Positions 25,203 to 36,672 of a stretch of 64,000 nucleotides of DNA are shown here, piece by piece (the first letter of the stretch is position 1; every line of letters starts with the position of its first letter). The position numbers and the translations under genes are program-made. The DNA lies in assembly GCA_035456465.1 (NCBI GenBank), contig DATIDD010000093.1, positions 28,079-92,078 of the forward strand, in the 5' to 3' direction. Under the pieces are notes generated by a model. The model was not told the origin of the DNA. It searched no databases and saw only the letters and a program-made list of their open reading frames with translations. The DNA comes from DATHTC01 sp035456465. Lineage in GTDB: Bacteria > Actinomycetota > Thermoleophilia > Gaiellales > Gaiellaceae.

Positions 25203-26489
25203 TCAGCGGGCCTGCTGGAAGTAGTGCTTGCGGAGCCAGCGCGCGACCTTCTTGCCGATGTTCGCGCCCTGCACGTCCGCGGTGCGGAAGTGGATCCCGC
25301 CCCAGACACGGGCGTCGACGACCTCCTGCAGCGCCTGCGAGAAGCGCTCGAAGTGCCTCGGCTGCCCCGGGAACCGGCTGCTGAAAACGTCGAACGCGAC
25401 CTTGTCGGTGCCGAAGAAGGACCGTGCCGTGGTCAGGATCGAGCCGCTGACGCAGCCGTGCCCCGAGGGATGATCCGGGAACGGCGGCGTGGTCAGCCCC
25501 GGCCCGGTGCTCGGGTCGAACAGCGGCGTCCAGCTCGGGTCGGCCACGGTCCGCGGGTTCCCGTCCGTCGCGGCCTCGCGGATCGCCGCCATCGGCCGCC
25601 AGAAGTACCAGTGGTACTTGTCGTTCCAGCAGCTGATCGCGCCGTCCGCCGCGGCGAGGCTCGTCATCGCGAACAGGCGCGCGTTGTCGGCCGTGCCCAG
25701 CCCGTACCTCGCCGAGAGCGACCGCAGCACGCCGCCGTAGAGGGCGATCGGCTGCGCCTGCCAGAAGACGGCCGCCATCGTCTGGTCGGGGGTCCGCGTC
25801 GTGCTCGTGAGCGAGCCCACGCTCTTGACCTCGTCGAAGTCCTTCGCGTAGGCGCGGCTTCCGAGCTCGTTCGGGCCCTTCGACCGGAGTTGCGACGGGC
25901 GCTTCAGCAGGAACGGCTGCACGTTCGCGACCCAGGCGTCGGGGTCGAGGATCGGGAGCCCGGTGGTCGGGCTGACGAGCGGCCGCCAGTCCCCGGGGTC
26001 GTTCCCGATCTCGAACGTGAACGGATCGTTCCGCCCGTCGTTCTCGCGGGCGGCCAGCATGGCGTCGGCGGCCGCGTTCCCGGCTGCGATGCCTCCGGCC
26101 TTCGAGCCCGCGGGGACGTCCTGGATGCCCGCGAGCGACGCGTCGTACAGGCCCTTCAGGGTCTGCTGCTGCCCCGGGTAGAGGGTGGCCAGCACGCGGT
26201 ACGCCGCGGTCGCCGCGGCCGCGTCCTTCGAGTCCCAGGGGTTCGCCGGCGGTGCGACCAGGTACGGCCGGTAGCGCCGGTCGATCGCGTTGACGGCGTC
26301 GTACACGGCCCCTTGCACCATCGCGAAGGGGATCGTCGATCCGTGCGCCGTCGGCGCGGGCGTCGTCCCGAGGATCGTGTTGGTCGCGTTGACCGTCCAG
26401 TCCGTCACGGCGTCCGCTCGGGCCAGCCCGGGCGCGGCGAGAGCCGCGAGGGCGCAGGCGACGAGCGCGACGTGCTTCCTGGCGTTCAT
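25203..26489 (-). CDS. secreted vanadium-dependent haloperoxidase / PAP2-superfamily protein
   Basis: A 428-residue protein starting at ATG 26489 with a signal peptide (VALVACALAALAAPGLARA). The vanadate/phosphate-binding motifs are in order: an acidic N-terminal helical region, then YFWRPMAAIREAATDGNP, FPDHPSGHGCVSGS (the P-SGH motif) and RVWGGIHFRTADVQG with the catalytic-type His. Members either halogenate substrates with peroxide or act as secreted acid phosphatases. Its ATG overlaps the DUF4242 stop (ATGA), so the two are translated together. Confidence 0.87.
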   Translation of the reverse strand: MNARKHVALVACALAALAAPGLARADAVTDWTVNATNTILGTTPAPTAHGSTIPFAMVQGAVYDAVNAIDRRYRPYLVAPPANPWDSKDAAAATAAYRVLATLYPGQQQTLKGLYDASLAGIQDVPAGSKAGGIAAGNAAADAMLAARENDGRNDPFTFEIGNDPGDWRPLVSPTTGLPILDPDAWVANVQPFLLKRPSQLRSKGPNELGSRAYAKDFDEVKSVGSLTSTTRTPDQTMAAVFWQAQPIALYGGVLRSLSARYGLGTADNARLFAMTSLAAADGAISCWNDKYHWYFWRPMAAIREAATDGNPRTVADPSWTPLFDPSTGPGLTTPPFPDHPSGHGCVSGSILTTARSFFGTDKVAFDVFSSRFPGQPRHFERFSQALQEVVDARVWGGIHFRTADVQGANIGKKVARWLRKHYFQQAR

Positions 26490-26758
26490 GAGTGCTCCTC
26501 TCCGGACGAGACCGCCTCGACGACCCGGAGCGCGTCCAGGCCGGCGCGTTCCGCCGTGCGCTCCGCATCGAGCACGGACGGCGCGACGAAGACGAAGAAG
26601 CAGACCTCGTCCTCGGGGACGTGGATCGCACACCCGAAGCCGACGCGCGTCCCCTCCCGCGTCAGCTCGTCCGCGGCCGAGCGCGCCCGCCGCTCTCGCG
26701 CGACCCGCTCCACGGCGGCGCCGCGTGCGAGGTAGGTCTCGACGAGGTAGCTCGGCAT
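26486..26758 (-). CDS. DUF4242 / SCO4226-like small protein
   Basis: A 90-residue protein starting at ATG 26758 with MPSYLVETYLARG and a C-terminal part EVCFFVFVAPSVLDAERTAERAGLDALRVVEAV. This is the ferredoxin-like arrangement of DUF4242, whose Streptomyces member SCO4226 binds nickel. It is coupled to the downstream haloperoxidase and lies beside a LuxR-type regulator on the same strand, so all three may form a unit. Confidence 0.75.
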   Translation of the reverse strand: MPSYLVETYLARGAAVERVARERRARSAADELTREGTRVGFGCAIHVPEDEVCFFVFVAPSVLDAERTAERAGLDALRVVEAVSSGEEHS

Positions 26759-26827
26759 GCGGTCGACGCTAGGCCGCGCACCCCTGCACGGAAACGCGAG
26801 AACCCCGGAACTTTGCGCGCGCGGCCC

Positions 26828-29575
26828 TCAGCGAAGCATGCGCGCGAGCTCGGCGCGCGAGCGGATCCCGAGCTTCGCGTACACGTGCGAGAGGTGGGTC
26901 TCGACCGTGCGCTCGCCCAGGAACAGCGCCGCCGCGACCTCGCGGTTCGTCTTCCCCTCCGCCACGAGCGCGGCCACGCGCTGCTCGGCCGGGGTGAGGC
27001 CGTCCACCTTCGTGCGGCCACCGATGCGGCCGAGCTCCGCGCGTGCCCTCTCGGCCCAGAAGGCGGCGCCGATCCGCTCGAACGTCGCGCGCGCCTCCTC
27101 GATCGCCTCGCGCGCGGGCCGCTTCTGCCGCGCCCGCCGACGCATCGTTCCGAGGGCCAAGAGCGCGCGCCCGCGGCCGAACGGGTCGCCGACCTCCTCG
27201 TGGCGCCCCGCCGCGTCCTCGAGCAGCTCCAGCGCCGTGGCGACGTCGCCCCGCGCCGCCGCGACGAGGCCGCGCGAGCGCACGATCTCCGGGACCGCCC
27301 ACACGTGCGGCAGGCGGCGCGACTCTGTGTCCCACTCGTCGAGGATCGCGTCGGCGTCGGCGATGCGACCGAGCCCGAGGAGCGCTTCGACCTGCTCGGC
27401 GACCCAGAGTGACGTGGAGTGCGAGAAGCCGGCGGCGCGACGCTCGCGGTCGACCTCCTCGAAGCGCTCGACCGCGCGGGCGGAGTCGCCGGACCAGTGG
27501 TCGAGCATGGCGAGGAGGGCAAGGTTGGCACGCACCGTCGAGAGCCCGAGCTGCGGCCCGGCATACGCGAGCGCGCGCTGCACCAGCGCGCGCGCGAGCT
27601 CGTGCTCGCCCTGGAACAGCGCCGTGCGCGCGAGCGGCATGAGCGTGGCCGGCTCGTCGGCGAGCTCCGGGCGCTCGTACTGGAGCGCCAGCTCGCGCGA
27701 GGCCTCGATGAGGCGACGGGCGAGCGCGAGCTCCCCGGCCTGGTGCTCGACGAGCGAGAGGTACCAGAGCGCGCTCGCGACCACCGGCTCGTCGCGCTCC
27801 TCGGCCAGCGCGCGAAGCTCCTCGAACACCTGCCGCGCCTGGTCGATCCGCCCCGACCAGAGCAGGCAGTGGCCGTGCGCCGTGGCCGCTTCCGCGACCG
27901 CGGTGCGGTCGCCAGAAGCGCGGGCGAGGGCGAGGCTCCGCTCCGCGAGGTCGAAGGAGTCGGGCTCGCCGCGGTTGAACTGAACCGTGGCGAGCGCCGC
28001 GAGTGCGCGCGCGACGAGCGCCTCGTCGCCGGCTTCCTCGGCGAGGGCGACCGACCGCCGGGCATGCTCCTCCGCGGCCCCGAGCCCCTCGAAGATCCGC
28101 AGGTCGTGGGCGAGCTGCTCGTGGATGACGGCCTCGAGCACGGCCGGCAGGCCCGGCTCGCGCAGCGCGCGGCGGTGGTGCTCGACTGCCTCGCCGATAT
28201 CCCCGACGAGGTTCTCGAGGTCGCCGAGCAGGACGAGCGCCTCCGCGCGCGGCCTGCCCGGCGCCGCGTCGGCCAGCAGAGATCGCGCGAGCGCGAAGGC
28301 CGCGTCCGGGAGCCCGCCCGCGAGGTGATCCCGGGCGGCGCGGGCGAGCCGGCGGCGCCGGTCATCCGCACGGTCGGCGGGCGTCGCGCGAGCCGCCGCC
28401 TCGCCGAGCTCGGCGGCCACCGAGGCGGCGCCGCGCGTACGGGCGATGCCGGCCGCCGCCTCGAGACGCGAGGCGACCGCCTCGTCGGGCGCCTCGAGGG
28501 CGAGCGCGAGGTGCCGCGCGTGCGCCACCGGCTCGGAGAGGACCTCCGCGATCCGCGAGTGCATCCGGCGGCGCTCGGCGGCGGGCGCGGCCGCGTACAC
28601 CTCCGTCGCGAGCAGCGGATGCGAGAAGCGGATCTCGCGGTCCGCCCGCACGAGCACGCCTGCGGCGAGCGCGGGATCGAGCTCCTGCGGCCGGACGTCG
28701 AGCTCCGCGAGCAGCCTCGCGGTCGGGGAGCCGAGCGCGGCGACTGCGAGCAGCGCCCCGTGGGTGTCCTCGGGGAGCGCGCGGATCCGGTCGCCGACGA
28801 GCCGCTCGAGCGTCTCGGGAACCGGGAGCGGCGTGGCGGGGTCGACCGGCGCGGCGCGACGCTCGAGCGCGCGCGCGAGCTCGAGCGCGAAGAACGGGTT
28901 GCCCCCCGATGCCTCGTGCAGGCGCCGCAGCACGGGGCGCGGGAAGGCACGGCCGATGCGCGCCTTGAGGATGCCCTGGACCGCGCCGAGGCTCATGGGG
29001 CCGACGCGGATGCGCTCAGCCACCGGCTCGACCGCCTCCTCCAGCGCCGACCGGGGCGTCCCGGAGCGGCGTGCGAGGAGCACCGCGACGGGCCGCGCAT
29101 CGACGCGTCGGAGCGCGAACGCCAGCGCCACCGCGGACGGAGCGTCGAGCCACTGCACGTCGTCACTCGCGACGAGGACCGGCGCGTCCTCCGCGAGGCC
29201 GTAGATCGTGTCGCCGACCGCGAGGGCGACCGCGCGGGGGTCGGCCGGCTCCTCGTCCTCGCCGCCGAGCAGGAGCGCCGCCTCGAGCGCCCGCCGCCGA
29301 GGCGCCGACAGGCGCGGGAGTGCATCCTCGAGCACGTCCGCCAGCACGTCGCCGAGCGCCGCGAACCCGAGCTCGCGCTCGGCCTCCGCGGGCCGTGCGA
29401 CGAGCACTCGGAAGCCTCGCTGCCGCGCGGCCTCGACGGCGGCGAGCCACAGCGTCGTCTTGCCGATCCCCGCCTCTCCTTCGAGCACGAGTGCACGGGC
29501 CCCGGCGTGCGCCCGGTCGAGGAACGCCAGGAGCGAGGACTGCTCCGCTTCCCTGCCGACGAGCTCGACCGCCAT
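26828..29575 (-). CDS. large ATP-binding LuxR-family transcriptional regulator
   Basis: A 915-residue regulator starting at ATG 29575. The N-terminal P-loop ATPase shows Walker A GEAGIGKTT (about residues 33-41), Walker B-like VLVASDDVQWLD, and the HEASGGNPFFALELARAL motif of LuxR/LAL-type AAA (STAND) proteins. A long run of TPR-like helices fills residues ~330-840, and a C-terminal LuxR HTH (LTPAEQRVAALVAEGKTNREVAAALFLG..TVETHLSHVYAKLGI) ends the protein. Such proteins integrate an unknown ligand with ATP to activate neighbours, probably the DUF4242/haloperoxidase pair 70 nt downstream. Confidence 0.93.
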   Translation of the reverse strand: MAVELVGREAEQSSLLAFLDRAHAGARALVLEGEAGIGKTTLWLAAVEAARQRGFRVLVARPAEAERELGFAALGDVLADVLEDALPRLSAPRRRALEAALLLGGEDEEPADPRAVALAVGDTIYGLAEDAPVLVASDDVQWLDAPSAVALAFALRRVDARPVAVLLARRSGTPRSALEEAVEPVAERIRVGPMSLGAVQGILKARIGRAFPRPVLRRLHEASGGNPFFALELARALERRAAPVDPATPLPVPETLERLVGDRIRALPEDTHGALLAVAALGSPTARLLAELDVRPQELDPALAAGVLVRADREIRFSHPLLATEVYAAAPAAERRRMHSRIAEVLSEPVAHARHLALALEAPDEAVASRLEAAAGIARTRGAASVAAELGEAAARATPADRADDRRRRLARAARDHLAGGLPDAAFALARSLLADAAPGRPRAEALVLLGDLENLVGDIGEAVEHHRRALREPGLPAVLEAVIHEQLAHDLRIFEGLGAAEEHARRSVALAEEAGDEALVARALAALATVQFNRGEPDSFDLAERSLALARASGDRTAVAEAATAHGHCLLWSGRIDQARQVFEELRALAEERDEPVVASALWYLSLVEHQAGELALARRLIEASRELALQYERPELADEPATLMPLARTALFQGEHELARALVQRALAYAGPQLGLSTVRANLALLAMLDHWSGDSARAVERFEEVDRERRAAGFSHSTSLWVAEQVEALLGLGRIADADAILDEWDTESRRLPHVWAVPEIVRSRGLVAAARGDVATALELLEDAAGRHEEVGDPFGRGRALLALGTMRRRARQKRPAREAIEEARATFERIGAAFWAERARAELGRIGGRTKVDGLTPAEQRVAALVAEGKTNREVAAALFLGERTVETHLSHVYAKLGIRSRAELARMLR

Positions 29576-29627
29576 CTGCCACGTCCGATCGTGACACGGC
29601 GGTGCGGCGTTTACGAGTGCCGCAGCC

Positions 29628-32099
<2,472 letters not shown>

Positions 32100-32106
32100 G
32101 AGCCCG

Positions 32107-32478
32107 TCACCTCTCTCTCCGCGCGAGCCGGGCCGGCGGCTCCCAGAGCACGAGCTCGCGGCGGTACTGCTTGTGAACCTGGTCGATCGCCTGGCGCATC
32201 TCGCGCTCCAGGCGCTCCATGCGCGCCTGCATGCGGCGGAGCTCGTCCTCGAGCCGGAGGACGTGCTCGACGCCTGCCAGGTTGAGCCCGAGCTCGTTCG
32301 TCAGGCGCTGGATGAGACGGAGCCGTTCGACGTCCGCCTCGGAGTAGAGGCGCGTGTTCCCGGGCGTGCGCTTCGGGCGCACGAGCCCCTTCTGCTCGTA
32401 CATCCGCAGCGTCTGGGGATGCATGCCGACGAGGTCGGCGGCGACCGAGATCATGTACCGAGGACGCTCGTCCATCAT
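32107..32478 (-). CDS. hspR: HspR, MerR-family heat-shock repressor
   Basis: A 123-residue repressor starting at ATG 32478, which overlaps the dnaJ stop (ATGA). The MerR HTH is PRYMISVAADLVGMHPQTLRMYEQKGLVRPKRTPGNTRLYSEADVERLRLIQRL, matching HspR of streptomycetes and mycobacteria. A coiled-coil C-terminal region follows. HspR binds HAIR elements with DnaK as co-repressor. A HAIR-like site is visible upstream of hsp20 in this window, but none was found upstream of dnaK. Confidence 0.95.
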   Translation of the reverse strand: MMDERPRYMISVAADLVGMHPQTLRMYEQKGLVRPKRTPGNTRLYSEADVERLRLIQRLTNELGLNLAGVEHVLRLEDELRRMQARMERLEREMRQAIDQVHKQYRRELVLWEPPARLARRER

Positions 32479-33542
32479 CCGAGCCCCTTCTGGAGCTCCT
32501 CGAGGAGCTCTCGCTCGCGCTTGTTCACGCGCTTCGGCACCTGGATGCGCACGCGCGCGAGGACGTCGCCCCTGCCGCCGCCCTTGAGCCGGGGCGCGCC
32601 GCGACCGCGGATGCGGAGCAGCTTCCCGTCGGTCGAGCCGGCCGGGACCTTCAGCGAGACCGGGCCCTCCGGCGTGGGGACGTCGAGGGTCGCACCGAGC
32701 GCGGCCTGCGGGAACGAGACCGGGACGTCGACGATCAGGTCGTCGCCACGGCGCTCGTACGTGTCGGAGCGCTCGACGTGGACGACGACGTCGAGATCGC
32801 CGGCCGGGCCGCCGTTCGTTCCGGGCTCGCCCTTGCCCTTGAGACGCAGGCGCATCCCGTCCTTCGCGCCCGCCGGGATCTTCACCGAGTAGCGCTTCGT
32901 CCGGCGCTCGCGGCCGGAGCCGCCGCACGTCGGGCACGGGTCGTCGATCACGGTGCCGTTGCCGCGGCAGCGCGGGCACGGCTGGGAGAGCGCGAAGAGG
33001 CCCTGGCTCTCGGCCTTGACACCGCGGCCGTTGCACTCGGGACAGATGCGCGGTGCCGTGCCGGGCTTCGCCCCGGAGCCGTGGCACGTGTGGCACGCGG
33101 TCGTGACCTCGACCGGGATCCGCGTCTCGACCCCGCGCAGCGCGTCGTCGAACGACACCGTCACGCGCGCCTCGAGATCGGCGCCCTTCGCCGGCTGCGG
33201 GCGGCCGGTGCGGCCGCGGGCGCCGCCGCCGAAGAGCCCGCCGAACAGGTCGCCGAGGTCGCCGAGGTCGAAGTCCCCGACGTTGACGTTGAAGCCGCCG
33301 GGCCCGAAGTTCGGCCCGCCGCGCCCGTTCGCGGACCCGAACGTGTCGTACTGCTTGCGCTTCTCCGGGTCCTTCAGCACGTCGTAGGCGGCCTGCACCT
33401 CCTTGAACCGCGCCTCCGCGGCGTCGTCCCCCGGGTTGCGGTCCGGGTGGAACTCCCGCGCGAGCTTGCGGTAGGCCTTCTTGATCTCGTCCTGGGACGC
33501 CGTCTTCGGCACGCCCAGCGCGTCGTACAGGGACGCCGGCAC
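32475..33542 (-). CDS. dnaJ: DnaJ co-chaperone (Hsp40, type I)
   Basis: Stimulates DnaK ATPase and delivers substrates. The 355-residue protein starts at GTG 33542, overlapping the grpE stop by 1 nt. It has a J-domain (LYDALGVPKTASQDEIKKAYRKLA with HPD near residue 33), a Gly/Phe-rich linker and four zinc-finger repeats (CHTCHGSG, CPECNGRG, CPRCRGNG, CPTCGGSG). The two beta-sandwich substrate domains follow. Confidence 0.96.
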   Translation of the reverse strand: MPASLYDALGVPKTASQDEIKKAYRKLAREFHPDRNPGDDAAEARFKEVQAAYDVLKDPEKRKQYDTFGSANGRGGPNFGPGGFNVNVGDFDLGDLGDLFGGLFGGGARGRTGRPQPAKGADLEARVTVSFDDALRGVETRIPVEVTTACHTCHGSGAKPGTAPRICPECNGRGVKAESQGLFALSQPCPRCRGNGTVIDDPCPTCGGSGRERRTKRYSVKIPAGAKDGMRLRLKGKGEPGTNGGPAGDLDVVVHVERSDTYERRGDDLIVDVPVSFPQAALGATLDVPTPEGPVSLKVPAGSTDGKLLRIRGRGAPRLKGGGRGDVLARVRIQVPKRVNKRERELLEELQKGLG

Positions 33543-34069
33543 TACGCGGCCTCCGGCTCCTCCGGGACGCCGGCCGACACGACGACGCGCGCCGGCCGCA
33601 GCACGCGGTCGCCGAGCTCGTAGCCCTTCTGGAGCACCTGGATCACGGCGCCCTCCGGCTCCTCCGAGGGCTGCGACAGCAGCGCCTCGTGGACGTGCGG
33701 GTCGAACCCGCCGTCGACGGCGATCTCGTGCAGGCCCTCCCTGCGGAGCGCCTCGACGAGCGCGCGGTGGACGAGCCGGACGCCGTCCTCCAGCTTCGCC
33801 TCCTCGTGACGGGCGGCGGCCTCCAGGGCACGCTCGAGGTCGTCGAGCACGGGCAGCAGGTCCTTCACGAGCCGCTCCGCCGCGCGCGCCGCGAGCGCCT
33901 CCTGGTCGCGGGCGACCCGCTTGCGGTAGTTGTCGAACTCCGCCGCGAGCCGGCGCAGATCGTCCAGGTGCGCCTGCGCCTCGGCCTCGGCCGCGGCGAG
34001 CCGCTCCTCGTGCGACTCGCCGCCTTCCTCGACCTGCTCCTGCTCCTCGATCCGAGGCTCGTCGGCCAT
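33542..34069 (-). CDS. grpE: GrpE nucleotide-exchange factor
   Basis: Exchanges ADP for ATP on DnaK. The 175-residue protein starts at ATG 34069, overlapping the dnaK TAA by 1 nt. It has an acidic N-terminal tail, a long coiled coil (LAAAEAEAQAHLDDLRRLAAEFDNYRKRV) and the C-terminal beta domain with FDPHVHEALLSQPSEEPEGAVIQVLQKGYELGDRVLRPARVVVS, the family signature. Confidence 0.95.
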   Translation of the reverse strand: MADEPRIEEQEQVEEGGESHEERLAAAEAEAQAHLDDLRRLAAEFDNYRKRVARDQEALAARAAERLVKDLLPVLDDLERALEAAARHEEAKLEDGVRLVHRALVEALRREGLHEIAVDGGFDPHVHEALLSQPSEEPEGAVIQVLQKGYELGDRVLRPARVVVSAGVPEEPEAA

Positions 34070-35973
34070 TACGACGTCTTCGCCTCCTCGTCCACGACCT
34101 CGTACTCGGCCTCCTCGACGTCCTCGTCCGCGGCGGCCTCGCCGTCGCCGGAAGGAGGCGAGGACGCCTGCGCGCTCGCCGCCGCGTACGCGGCCTCGGC
34201 GAGCTTGTGCGCCGCCTGCTGCAGCTCGTCCGTCTTCTGCCGGATCTCGTTCGCGTCCGAGCTCGAGAGCACGTTCCGCAGCTCCATGACCCTGCCCTCG
34301 ATCGTCGAGGCCTCGGCCGGGTCGAGCTTGTCCCGATGGTCGGCCAGCGTCTTCTCGGTCTGGTAGGCCAGCGTCTCGGCCGCGTTCCGCGCGTCCGCGA
34401 GCTCCCGCAGCTTGTGCGCCTCGTCGGCGTGGGCCTCGGCCTCGCGGATCATCCGCTGGACCTCCTCCTCCTTCAGCCCCGAGCCGCCCTCGATCCGGAT
34501 CTGCTGCACGTTGCCGGAGCCCATGTCCTTGGCGGACACGTTGATGATCCCGTTCGCGTCGATGTCGAACGTGACCTCGATCTGCGGCATGCCGCGCGGC
34601 GCGGGCGGGATCCCGACGAGCTGGAACTTTCCGAGCGTCTTGTTGTAGAGCGCCATCTCCGACTCGCCCTGCAACACGTGCACCTCCACCGAGGGCTGGT
34701 TGTCCTCGGCGGTCGTGAACGTCTCCGAGCGCTTCGAGGGGATCGTCGTGTTGCGCTCGATCAGCTTCGTGAACACGCCGCCCTTGGTCTCGATCCCGAG
34801 GCTGAGGGGCGTGACGTCGAGCAGCAGGACGTCCTTGACCTCGCCCTTGAGCACGCCGGCCTGGATCGCGGCGCCGACGGCGACGACCTCGTCCGGGTTG
34901 ACGCCCTTGTGCGGGTCCTTGCCGATCAGCTCCTTGACCTTCTCCTGCACGGAGGGCATCCGGGTCATGCCGCCGACGAGGACGACGTGGTCGATCGCGT
35001 CGCGGTCGAGCCCGGAGTCGGCCAGCGCCTGCTTGGTCGGGCCGACCGTCCGCTCCAGCAGGTCGTGCACGAGCTCCTCGAGCTTCGCCCGCGTGAGCTG
35101 GAGGTCGAGGTGCTTCGGGCCCTCCTGCGTGGCGGTGATGAACGGCAGGTTGATCTGCGTCGCCATCGTCGAGCTGAGCTCGATCTTCGCCTTCTCCGCC
35201 GCCTCGTACAGGCGCTGGAGCGCCATCGGGTCGGCGGCGAGGTCGATGCCCTGCTCGCGCTTGAACTCGGCCACCATCCAGTCCACGACCGCCTTGTCGA
35301 AGTTGTCGCCGCCCAGGTGGTTGTCCCCGTTCGTCGACTTCACCTCGAACACGCCGTCGCCGAGCTCGAGCACCGACACGTCGAACGTGCCGCCGCCGAG
35401 GTCGAACACGAGGATCGTCTGGTCGTGCTCCTTGTCGAGCCCGTACGCGAGCGAGGCCGCGGTGGGCTCGTTGATGATCCGCAGCACGTTGAGGCCGGCG
35501 ATCTTGCCGGCGTCCTTCGTCGCCTCGCGCTGCGCGTTGTTGAAGTACGCGGGGACCGTGATCACGGCGTCCTCGACCGCCTCGCCGAGGTAGGCCTCCG
35601 CGTCGTGCTTCAGCTTCTGGAGGATCATCGCGGAGATCTCCGGCGGCGCGTACTCCTTGCCGCCCGCCTTCACGCGGACGTCGCTGTTCGGGCCCTGGGC
35701 GACCTCGTACGGGACGATCTTGTTCTCCTCGGTGACCTCGTCGAACTTCCGGCCCATGAAGCGCTTGATCGAGAACACCGTGTTCTGCGGGTTCGTGACC
35801 TGCTGGCGCTTCGCGGGCGCGCCGACGAGCCGCTGGCCGTCCTTCGTGAAGCCGACGACGGACGGCGTCGTGCGTCCGCCCTCGGCGTTCGGGATGACGG
35901 TCGGCTCGCCGCCCTCGAGCACGGCCATGCAGGAGTTGGTCGTGCCGAGATCGATGCCGATGGTCTTTGCCAT
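34069..35973 (-). CDS. dnaK: DnaK (Hsp70) chaperone
   Basis: ATP-dependent chaperone, first gene of the operon dnaK-grpE-dnaJ-hspR-clpB. The 634-residue protein starts at ATG 35973 (GGGAGGA ribosome site) with IGIDLGTTNSCMAVLEGG. It shows the signatures VFDLGGGTFDVSVLELG and VLVGGMTRMPSVQEKVKEL, the linker DVLLLDVTPLSLGIET and the substrate-binding domain. No HAIR or CIRCE element was recognised in the 90 nt upstream, only a CTGAG-AAAAT-CTGAG direct repeat (plus-strand orientation). Confidence 0.97.
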   Translation of the reverse strand: MAKTIGIDLGTTNSCMAVLEGGEPTVIPNAEGGRTTPSVVGFTKDGQRLVGAPAKRQQVTNPQNTVFSIKRFMGRKFDEVTEENKIVPYEVAQGPNSDVRVKAGGKEYAPPEISAMILQKLKHDAEAYLGEAVEDAVITVPAYFNNAQREATKDAGKIAGLNVLRIINEPTAASLAYGLDKEHDQTILVFDLGGGTFDVSVLELGDGVFEVKSTNGDNHLGGDNFDKAVVDWMVAEFKREQGIDLAADPMALQRLYEAAEKAKIELSSTMATQINLPFITATQEGPKHLDLQLTRAKLEELVHDLLERTVGPTKQALADSGLDRDAIDHVVLVGGMTRMPSVQEKVKELIGKDPHKGVNPDEVVAVGAAIQAGVLKGEVKDVLLLDVTPLSLGIETKGGVFTKLIERNTTIPSKRSETFTTAEDNQPSVEVHVLQGESEMALYNKTLGKFQLVGIPPAPRGMPQIEVTFDIDANGIINVSAKDMGSGNVQQIRIEGGSGLKEEEVQRMIREAEAHADEAHKLRELADARNAAETLAYQTEKTLADHRDKLDPAEASTIEGRVMELRNVLSSSDANEIRQKTDELQQAAHKLAEAAYAAASAQASSPPSGDGEAAADEDVEEAEYEVVDEEAKTS

Positions 35974-36067
35974 GAGTGTTCGTTCCTCCCTTGCTGAGAA
36001 AATCTGAGTCGGAGACTAGCAGATCGAGCACGCAGGGAGAAGCCGGGGCACGCCGAACCGCAGCGGG

Positions 36068-36493
36068 GTGCGCCATCCGATGACCCAGATCAGCGCGCGT
36101 GCCGACCGCGCCGTCCGCGAGGGCCGCATCCTCCGCTTCCTGACGGTCGCGGTCTTCGCGATCGCGATCTTCGCCGGCGCGCTGATGAAGCTCGTCGACG
36201 AGGGCGGGTTCCCGACGGTCGGCACCGGGGTCTGGTGGGCAATCGTCACGTTCTGCACCGTCGGATACGGCGACGTGGTCCCGACGACGCCGCTCGGGAA
36301 GGCCGTCGCCTCCGTGGTGATGGTGCTCGGGATCACGTTCATCTCGCTGCTCACGGCGATCGTGACCTCGGCGTACATCGACCGCGCCCGCGCCGAGCGG
36401 GAGGCGGCCGAGGAGGCGGTCGAGGCGGCCATGCTCGACGCGCTGCGACAGATCGAGCAGCGGCTCGCGGCACTCGAGCGGCGGCTCGGCTAG
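36068..36493 (+). CDS. two-TM potassium channel subunit
   Basis: A 141-residue ion channel, divergent from dnaK. Two membrane helices (about residues 23-42 and 80-103) flank a pore helix and the selectivity filter TVGYGD (TFCTVGYGDVVPTTPLGK). The C-terminal tail is a charged coiled coil with no RCK or cyclic-nucleotide domain, which would favour tetramer assembly. The start is GTG 36068 or ATG 36080; neither has a strong ribosome site. The stop shares CTAG with the convergent small gene. Confidence 0.92.
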   Translation: MRHPMTQISARADRAVREGRILRFLTVAVFAIAIFAGALMKLVDEGGFPTVGTGVWWAIVTFCTVGYGDVVPTTPLGKAVASVVMVLGITFISLLTAIVTSAYIDRARAEREAAEEAVEAAMLDALRQIEQRLAALERRLG

Positions 36494-36672
36494 AGCGCGG
36501 CGCGGACGAGCAGCGTCGCCCCGAACGCGACGAGGAAGAGCCCGATCACGACGTAGAGCTCGCGCCCGTACCCGGCGCCCCGCGAGCGGGCCCGCTCGCC
36601 GAGCGGCCGGCTGTAGACGACGAGCGCGGCGCCGCCGACGAGGAGCACCACGCCGAAGCCGACGTCGTCCAT
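36490..36672 (-). CDS. small two-TM membrane protein
   Basis: A 60-residue protein from ATG 36672 that overlaps the transporter stop by 1 nt (TGATG). It has two hydrophobic segments (FGVVLLVGGAALVVY and ELYVVIGLFLVAFGATLLV) around a basic loop. No family was recognised. The coupling suggests a role with the upstream DMT transporter. Confidence 0.6.
   Translation of the reverse strand: MDDVGFGVVLLVGGAALVVYSRPLGERARSRGAGYGRELYVVIGLFLVAFGATLLVRAAL

Noticed and set aside
23140..26631. A 1163-codon open frame on the minus strand
   Set aside because: Its lower half lies antisense to the AAE transporter and its upper half overlaps the haloperoxidase gene in another frame on the same strand. It is Arg/Gly/Asp-rich without a domain and arises from the high GC content; the genes in the other frames have clear families.
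35974..36010. CTGAG-AAAAT-CTGAG as a HAIR element
   Set aside because: The two halves are direct, not inverted, and do not match CTTGAGT-N7-ACTCAAG.
33542..36076. An 844-codon minus-strand frame covering grpE and dnaK
   Set aside because: Only its last 175 codons are real (GrpE). The rest is an out-of-frame reading of dnaK.
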